Part shown: one piece after another, positions 59,005 to 64,000 of the stretch | Numbering within the stretch: the stretch's first letter is position 1 | Layout of the letters: the number at the start of each line of letters is the position of its first letter | Assembly: GCA_036397095.1 (NCBI GenBank) | Contig: DASWJQ010000108.1 | Span: 1-64,000 of the forward strand | Reading direction: 5' to 3' | DNA length: 64,000 nucleotides | Source of the DNA: DASWJQ01 sp036397095 | Lineage (GTDB): Bacteria; Chloroflexota; Anaerolineae; Anaerolineales; E44-bin32 | The notes under the pieces: model-generated | Told to the model about the DNA's origin: nothing | What the model saw: the letters and a program-made list of their open reading frames with translations, nothing else | Database searches by the model: none | Made by a program: the position numbers and the translations under genes

Positions 59005-59883
59005 CTAACCGCGTCCGGCGACTTCCGCGCTGAAGCGGTTGAAGCGCTCGATGAGCCCTTCCAGCCACTCCGGCAGCAGTCGTGGGGCCTGTGGGCGGTA
59101 GAAGGCAATCAGAATGTTGCGCAGCCGGCTGGCGTCCAGCCGCCGGATCATGCGTCCGTTGTGGGCCACCGAAACCACGCCGCGCTCCTCCGACACGACC
59201 ACGGCGACCGCATCACTGACCTCGCTGATCCCCAGGGCTGCCCGGTGGCGCAGGCCCATTTGGCGGTCGGGCGAGCGGGACAATGTACCGCTGGCCGACA
59301 GGGGCAGCACGCACGATGCGGCCACTATCCGGTCGCCACGCACGATGACGGCCCCGTCATGCAAGGGTGTATTCAGGAAGAAGATTTGCAGGAGCAGTTC
59401 GGCGGAAAGCATGGCGTCGAGCGGGACACCCGTCTCGATGTACTCCTCGAGCTGGACCTCCCGTTCGATGACGATCAACGCGCCATGGTAATGGTCGGTC
59501 AGGCGTTGGGCGGCGGTGACGATGGCGTCGATCCGGACTTCGATCTCGCCGGGTTCGGCGTTGGCGGTCAGAATCGTGCCCGCACGGCCGATGCGTTCCA
59601 GTGCCCGCCGGATCTCGGGGGCAAATATGACTGGAATGGCGACGAGCAAGGCAGGCAGGGCCGTCCTTAACAAGAAGGAAAATGCGGGCAGCTCTAGCAA
59701 ACTGGTGAGCAGCGTGATGCCGATGAGAAGCAGGATCATCCCCCGCAGCAGCACAACGGCCTGGGTGCCACGAACGAGGGTCAGGATGAGGAAGAAGATG
59801 ACCGTGACCAGAACGAGGTCAACAACGTCCAGCCAATCGACCCGCTGGAAGAGAAAGATCAGTTCATTGAGCAGGTCAGTCAC
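59005..59883 (-). CDS. cdaA: Diadenylate cyclase CdaA
   Basis: A 292-residue membrane enzyme making the second messenger c-di-AMP from two ATP. Three N-terminal membrane helices (about 18-38, 40-60, 65-88), then the DAC domain with DGA at 176-178 (TPLHDGAVIV) and RHR at 212-214 (GLRHRAALG). It is upstream of its likely regulator YbbR. c-di-AMP controls potassium and osmotic balance in many bacteria. No glmM is adjacent, unlike in Firmicutes. Confidence 0.95.
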   Translation of the reverse strand: MTDLLNELIFLFQRVDWLDVVDLVLVTVIFFLILTLVRGTQAVVLLRGMILLLIGITLLTSLLELPAFSFLLRTALPALLVAIPVIFAPEIRRALERIGRAGTILTANAEPGEIEVRIDAIVTAAQRLTDHYHGALIVIEREVQLEEYIETGVPLDAMLSAELLLQIFFLNTPLHDGAVIVRGDRIVAASCVLPLSASGTLSRSPDRQMGLRHRAALGISEVSDAVAVVVSEERGVVSVAHNGRMIRRLDASRLRNILIAFYRPQAPRLLPEWLEGLIERFNRFSAEVAGRG

Positions 59884-59903
59884 GGTTGGTTGTCTGTCGG
59901 TTC

Positions 59904-62285
59904 CTAGGGCTCACCGGACTGCTGCTTCTTGAGGTTCGCCAGCAGATCCACGTAGCCACTTGAATCAGGCGGTTCCAGGTCAACAATCGTCTGAATGGTC
60001 TTGATTGCGGCCTGAGTTTGGCCGGCGTCAAGCTGGAGTTCGCCCAGCGCGTCGTATTGGGCGATCGCATCTGCCTTGCGCCCGGCGGCCCGGTAGGCGT
60101 CGGCCAGCCGAGCGTGCAGCGCTTGTTTCCCCGGATGCTCGCGGGCCAAGTCCTCGAGCAGCTCGAGCGCTTGGGTGCCGTGGCCGGCGTTGACCAATTG
60201 CTCCAGGTGGCCGTCGAGCGCTTCGGCGGCTTGGTCTTCCTGGCCCAGGCGCAGGTTGAGATCGATCAGCCGGGCGCGGGCGTCGGCGTTGGTCGGGTCG
60301 AGCTGCCGGATCTTCTGGTAGACATCTAGCGCCATGCGCCAGTCGAGCCGGGATACTTCAATGTCGCCCAGCATCTTCAACAACCGGAGCTTGGAGGCGT
60401 TGCCCGCACCAACTTGTTCGGCATGGGCAACGGCGTCGGCCAGTGTCTTGCGGGCCAGATCAATTTGAGCCATCTGGCGGAAGAGCTCGGCCAGTTCAAT
60501 GTAGTGTACGAGCGCTTCATCGAAGCGGCCCTGCGTTTCAAGCAGCCGAATGAGGCGTTGGCGCGCCAGGCGGTCGACCGGCGAGTGACGCAGCAGGCGT
60601 GCGTAGACCTCGGAAGCCTCACGCACCTCACCGCGGACACGGTGGGTTTCGGCCACCATGCCCAGCTTGACGATGCCCGCCTCATCCTGGCCGCTGCGCA
60701 GTTGGATTTCGGCCATACGACGGTGAAGGGCCAAGTAGCTTGGCGCAAATTGGAGGGCGAGCATCGTCTCCTCCATGGCCGAGGCCATCAGGCCCTCCTT
60801 GATGTAGCCGTCAATGCGGTTAAGGGCGCTCATGACCCGGCCGCTGCCGCCGACAGCGATCATGTGGGCAATGGGCACGACCGATGCATCATCCGAGTCG
60901 CCGCGCAATTGTGCGCGCGCCTGCCGGATGCGCTGGAGCCATTGCGGGCCGCTGAGGAAGTTGAGCGTGTTCTCGACGATCTGGTTCAGCGAATCCTCGT
61001 CGCCCTCATCCTGGGTGGCCAGGATCGAATCGTACAACTGGCTCAACTCGCTCGACTTGGATTCGTCGACCGACAGGCTGTCGGCAAGGCGCAGCGCCTG
61101 CACCAAATGGCGGGCGGCTTCGCTCATATCGCCCTGCAAGCGGCACAGCCGGCCTAGCGCCAGGTTGGCGCCCAATTCGAGCTCGGGATGGCCGACTGCG
61201 TCCAGCAAGTGCTTCTTAGCTTCGTCGTAGTCGCCCAGGTCCTTGAACAAGAGCCCCAGGTTGTAGTGGGCCGCAGGATGGTTCAAGCCGGCTTGAATGG
61301 CCCGTTCGAATTCCTTGGCCGCCTGGCGCTTGTTTTCCCGCGATTGCAAATCGATGGCCTGGCTCAAGTAACGGTACATCACCGGCTGGCCGGCCGATTC
61401 CTTTCGGCTCGAGGCGCGGCCCCTGGTCAGCGCCTCGAAGTCGAGGCCCTCGCCCGACCCGTTCTCGCTGCCATCGCTGTCTTCGAACAGCAGGCCAGCC
61501 AGCACCGATAAAGCCTGGCGTCGGGCTCCCTCCTCCGGGTCTTCCAGCCCGACCTTGTGCCCGTCCGAGTCGAGCTCGAGTTTGCCGTCCTCGGCCAACA
61601 ATTCGCCTTCGACGCGCGACTCGAGGAGGGTCTTCAGCTGGCTTATGCGCAGCGGCCGGGTGGCGCCGCGCGGCGGAGGTGGATCCGGCAATGGCTTGCC
61701 GGCGCGCAAAGTGCGCATGGCTTCGGTGGCCTCGGCATCACCTGGGATGATGGTCAGCGCCCGCTGCAGGGCCTCTGTTGCCGAGTCGAGCCGGCTGGCC
61801 TTCTGCAGGATGGCGGCGACGGCCAGGTATTCGTGGGCTGCTTCACGCCGGCGGCCGAGCCGTTCGTTGGTCAGCGCCAGGCGCGATCGGGCTTTCAGGT
61901 TGCTCGGTGCCAGGCGCCCGATGTCGGTCCAATTCTCGACCGCTTTCTCGGCGTCCCGGCGCTGCATGTAGCGTTCGGCGGCCAGCTCTCGCTGTTGGAC
62001 GGCCTCGGACGTCTGGCCAAGGCTCTCGAAGATCTCAGCGCATTTCTCGAAGGGGATGGGATCGTCCGCCGTTAGCTTGCTGGCCTGATGGTAGGCGGCC
62101 AGCGCTTCCTTTTCGTGGCCCGTCTCAAGCAATGCCAAACCAAGACTGACGAGTGCGTCGGGGTTCTCCGGAGACTCGGCGAGCGCCTTCCGGTAGTACC
62201 CGATCGCCCGCTCCCAGTCCTGTTCCCAAGCAGCCGAGTGGCCAAGCTGCATGGACTCTTCAAAGAGCTCGAACCGTCCGGTCAT
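59904..62285 (-). CDS. Large TPR-repeat protein
   Basis: A 793-residue soluble protein made of many tetratricopeptide repeats. N-terminal repeats are clear (AIGYYRKALAESPENPDALV, ALLETGHEKEALAAYHQASK), and more occur at about 330-420 and 490-780. A low-complexity acidic segment near 240-300 (EDPEEGARRQ, LFEDSDGSENGSGEG) separates two TPR blocks. No catalytic motif. It likely scaffolds protein interactions. 20 bases separate it from cdaA, so it may be in the same operon. A TATACT -10 box lies at 62321-62326. Confidence 0.85.
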   Translation of the reverse strand: MTGRFELFEESMQLGHSAAWEQDWERAIGYYRKALAESPENPDALVSLGLALLETGHEKEALAAYHQASKLTADDPIPFEKCAEIFESLGQTSEAVQQRELAAERYMQRRDAEKAVENWTDIGRLAPSNLKARSRLALTNERLGRRREAAHEYLAVAAILQKASRLDSATEALQRALTIIPGDAEATEAMRTLRAGKPLPDPPPPRGATRPLRISQLKTLLESRVEGELLAEDGKLELDSDGHKVGLEDPEEGARRQALSVLAGLLFEDSDGSENGSGEGLDFEALTRGRASSRKESAGQPVMYRYLSQAIDLQSRENKRQAAKEFERAIQAGLNHPAAHYNLGLLFKDLGDYDEAKKHLLDAVGHPELELGANLALGRLCRLQGDMSEAARHLVQALRLADSLSVDESKSSELSQLYDSILATQDEGDEDSLNQIVENTLNFLSGPQWLQRIRQARAQLRGDSDDASVVPIAHMIAVGGSGRVMSALNRIDGYIKEGLMASAMEETMLALQFAPSYLALHRRMAEIQLRSGQDEAGIVKLGMVAETHRVRGEVREASEVYARLLRHSPVDRLARQRLIRLLETQGRFDEALVHYIELAELFRQMAQIDLARKTLADAVAHAEQVGAGNASKLRLLKMLGDIEVSRLDWRMALDVYQKIRQLDPTNADARARLIDLNLRLGQEDQAAEALDGHLEQLVNAGHGTQALELLEDLAREHPGKQALHARLADAYRAAGRKADAIAQYDALGELQLDAGQTQAAIKTIQTIVDLEPPDSSGYVDLLANLKKQQSGEP

Positions 62286-62320
62286 AGGCGAATCTTAAGA
62301 AAAATGCGGCAGGCCAAGCG

Positions 62321-62326
62321 AGTATA
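62321..62326 (-). promoter_or_regulatory. -10 box for the TPR-cdaA-ybbR-der cluster
   Basis: Minus-strand TATACT in GCTATACTCGC, 36 bases before the TPR start. No clear -35. Confidence 0.4.
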
Positions 62327-62365
62327 GCACAAACAGCTCCCTCGCCCGGATATGCCCATAGGGCT

Positions 62366-62391
62366 AGCCGCCAGCGGCCCTTTTGGCGGCT
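62366..62391 (-). terminator. Possible polA terminator hairpin
   Basis: AGCCGCCA / TGGCGGCT stem around a 10-base loop, 8 bases after the polA stop. It lacks a U-run, so it may be only a partial terminator. Confidence 0.4.
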
Positions 62392-62398
62392 GGATGGG

Positions 62399-64000
62399 TC
62401 ACGCTAGCGGCCGCATCTCGTACCAGTTGGGTCCGGTCTTGGCCTCGGTCTTGAGCGGTACGTCCAGTTCGTAGGCCTGCCGCATCAAGCGCTGCGCCAG
62501 CTGGTTGGTTGCTTCCAGCTCGTCTTCGGCCACCTCGAAAACCAACTCATCGTGCACCTGAAGCAGCATCTTGGCAGACAGGCGTTCCTTGGCCAGGGCC
62601 GCCGGTAGGTCGAGCATCGCCAGCTTGATAATGTCGGCGGCGGTACCCTGAATCGGAGCGTTGATGGCCTCGCGCTCGGCGCGCGCTTTGGCCTGCTGCG
62701 CCACGGCTGGCCCGCCCTCTTCCAGCTGTGGGAAGTAGCGCCGGCGGCCGAGCAGGGTCTCGACGTACCCGTCCTGACGGGCCCGTTCCTTGGTTTCCTC
62801 CAGGTAGCGCTTGACCCCGGGGAAGCGCTCGAAGTAGGCACTGACGAAGTCCTCGGCTTCGGCCAAGGTCAGGTCGGTGGTGCGAGTCAAGCCAAACGGA
62901 CTCATGCCGTAGATCAAGCCAAAGTTCACGCCTTTGGCCCGGCGGCGCATGCTGGAGTCGACCTCATCCAGCGGTACGCCGAAGACGGCCGAGGCAGTAG
63001 TTGCGTGGATGTCCTGATCCTGCTCGAACGCCTCGATCATGGCCTTGTCCCGCGCCATGTGGGCCACAATGCGCAGCTCGATTTGCGAGTAGTCAATGTC
63101 AAGCAGGACCTTGCCCGGCTCGGCGACAAAGGCTTTGCGGATTTGTCTGCCCAATTCGGTCCGGATCGGGATGTTCTGCAGGTTGGGGTCGGATGAGGCC
63201 AGCCGGCCGGTCACGGATCCAATCTGGCTGTACGAAGTGTGGACCCGTCCGGTGGTCGGATTGACCTGGGCCCGCAGGGCATCGGCATAGGTCGATTTGA
63301 GCTTGGCGATTTCACGGTGCTCCAGGATCAGCTCGACGACCGGGTGGGCCGACTGCAATTCCTCGAGCACAGAGGCGGCGGTCGAGTAGAAGCCGGAGGC
63401 CGTCTTGCGAGTGCGATCCGGCGGTTGCAGGCCCAGCTTTTCAAACAGGATCTCGCTCAACTGCTGCGGCGAATTCAAGTTGAATTCCTGGCCGCATTGC
63501 TTGAAGATTTGGACTTCAATTTCAGCCAGCCGGCTTTCCAGGCCGGCGCCGAACTCGTCCAGAAACGCCGAGTCGAGTTTGATCCCGGCCATTTCCATAC
63601 CGGCCAGGATCGGCACCAGCGGCATTTCGACCTTGTGGAACAAATCGAGTTGGGCCTTCTCCTGGAGCTCTTGCTCGAGTTGCGCTTGAAGCGCCAGGCA
63701 GACAGCGGCGTCGGCGGCGGCATAGGGCGCCACGTCGGCGATCGCTACCTGGGCCATGGTCCGCTGGTTGCGCCCCGTGCCGATCAGCTCGCTGATCTCG
63801 GTCATCTCAACGCCCAGCCGCACCCAGGCCAGGTTTTTCAGTCCCAGGTTATGTGAGCCCGGATCACATAGCCACTCGGCGATCATGGTGTCAAAGGCGA
63901 GCGGCGTGGCCTCGAGGCCATAACGAGCCAGCACCAGGAAGTCGTATTTCAGGTTATGGCCGACTTTGGGGATTTTGGGGTTATCCAGGGTGGGGCGCAG
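62399..64000 (-). CDS. polA: DNA polymerase I (3' part; N-terminus beyond the window)
   Basis: The gene runs off the right edge; 533 C-terminal residues are visible. The first residues seen (KVGHNLKYDFLVLARYG) belong to the 3'-5' exonuclease-like domain. The polymerase domain carries motif A (LDIDYSQIELRIVAHMA), motif B (RRRAKGVNFGLIYGMSPFGL) and motif C (LLQVHDELVFEV), all intact. The exo part in view keeps FDTMIAEWL but the full ligand set cannot be judged. The 5' nuclease domain should lie outside the window. A complete polymerase active site indicates a functional repair polymerase. Confidence 0.97.
   Translation of the reverse strand: MRPTLDNPKIPKVGHNLKYDFLVLARYGLEATPLAFDTMIAEWLCDPGSHNLGLKNLAWVRLGVEMTEISELIGTGRNQRTMAQVAIADVAPYAAADAAVCLALQAQLEQELQEKAQLDLFHKVEMPLVPILAGMEMAGIKLDSAFLDEFGAGLESRLAEIEVQIFKQCGQEFNLNSPQQLSEILFEKLGLQPPDRTRKTASGFYSTAASVLEELQSAHPVVELILEHREIAKLKSTYADALRAQVNPTTGRVHTSYSQIGSVTGRLASSDPNLQNIPIRTELGRQIRKAFVAEPGKVLLDIDYSQIELRIVAHMARDKAMIEAFEQDQDIHATTASAVFGVPLDEVDSSMRRRAKGVNFGLIYGMSPFGLTRTTDLTLAEAEDFVSAYFERFPGVKRYLEETKERARQDGYVETLLGRRRYFPQLEEGGPAVAQQAKARAEREAINAPIQGTAADIIKLAMLDLPAALAKERLSAKMLLQVHDELVFEVAEDELEATNQLAQRLMRQAYELDVPLKTEAKTGPNWYEMRPLA

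Overview
The window is GC-rich, gene-dense bacterial chromosome. It most resembles Chloroflexota, probably an Anaerolineae-like lineage. That placement is inferred from gene content rather than a marker tree: a T-box-controlled leuS, a cdaA-ybbR pair, Pro/Thr-linker lipoproteins, an SPU-type microcompartment locus, 23S-IVP-type four-helix-bundle genes, and dispersed palindromes of the GTAGGGRCG type. No rRNA, prophage, CRISPR array or integrase is visible. Two tandem alanine tRNAs lie near 21.6 kb.

Layout. 1-3.4 kb: a gene tail, a DUF6504-type gene and a three-gene minus operon (M24 peptidase, alpha/beta hydrolase, PAP2 phosphatase). 3.5-4.7 kb: a secreted protein. 4.75-21.2 kb: a catabolic island built around a molybdenum hydroxylase. 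It holds maturation genes (coxG, coxD, coxE, xdhC), the FAD and 2Fe-2S subunits, an amidase, allG (DUF1116), a cyclase-family hydrolase, the Mo subunit, allH (DUF2877), an NCS2 nucleobase permease, and an opposing thiolase-like/CaiB pair. A four-helix-bundle gene framed by 26-base inverted repeats is inserted in the middle. 21.5-24.8 kb: two tRNA-Ala genes, a MITE-like palindrome, and leuS with a readable T-box leader. 25-31.9 kb: creatininase, ridA, a two-component system, a secreted metallopeptidase, a YtxH-like protein, a SelW-like selenoprotein read through an in-frame UGA, and dtd. 32-36.3 kb: a small membrane/regulator operon, a degenerate PyrD/PyrK-like pair and an SPFH protein. 36.6-40.7 kb: an ECF transporter operon ending in a PfkB kinase. 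40.8-46.9 kb: esterase, trypsin-like protease, comEC, PQQ-type dehydrogenase and hotdog thioesterase. 47-55.6 kb: a compact bacterial microcompartment operon. 55.7-64 kb: lepB, der, ybbR, cdaA, a large TPR protein and the 3' two-thirds of polA.

How the parts work together. In the microcompartment operon (transcribed right to left) RpiB and DeoC act on sugar phosphates, and DeoC should release acetaldehyde. A CoA-acylating aldehyde dehydrogenase handles the aldehyde inside a shell of one BMC-H, one tandem BMC-T and three BMC-P proteins. An EutJ-like ATPase, a YgiT-type zinc finger, a protein with a BMC-associated N-terminal motif, and a receiver-GAF-ATPase protein complete it. The molybdenum hydroxylase island looks like N-heterocycle catabolism (purine, hydantoin or oxalurate type). 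AllG and AllH are subunits of oxamate carbamoyltransferase, but no AllF is present here. It is a plausible but unproven inference that the island (base half) and the microcompartment (deoxyribose half) serve complementary parts of nucleoside catabolism.

The most unusual items are the unannotatable-by-default selenoprotein at 31154-31405, the microcompartment locus with its Cys-rich DeoC extension and altered RpiB active site, the AllG/AllH molybdenum hydroxylase island, the thiolase-like protein lacking its nucleophilic cysteine, and the inverted-repeat-framed four-helix-bundle gene.
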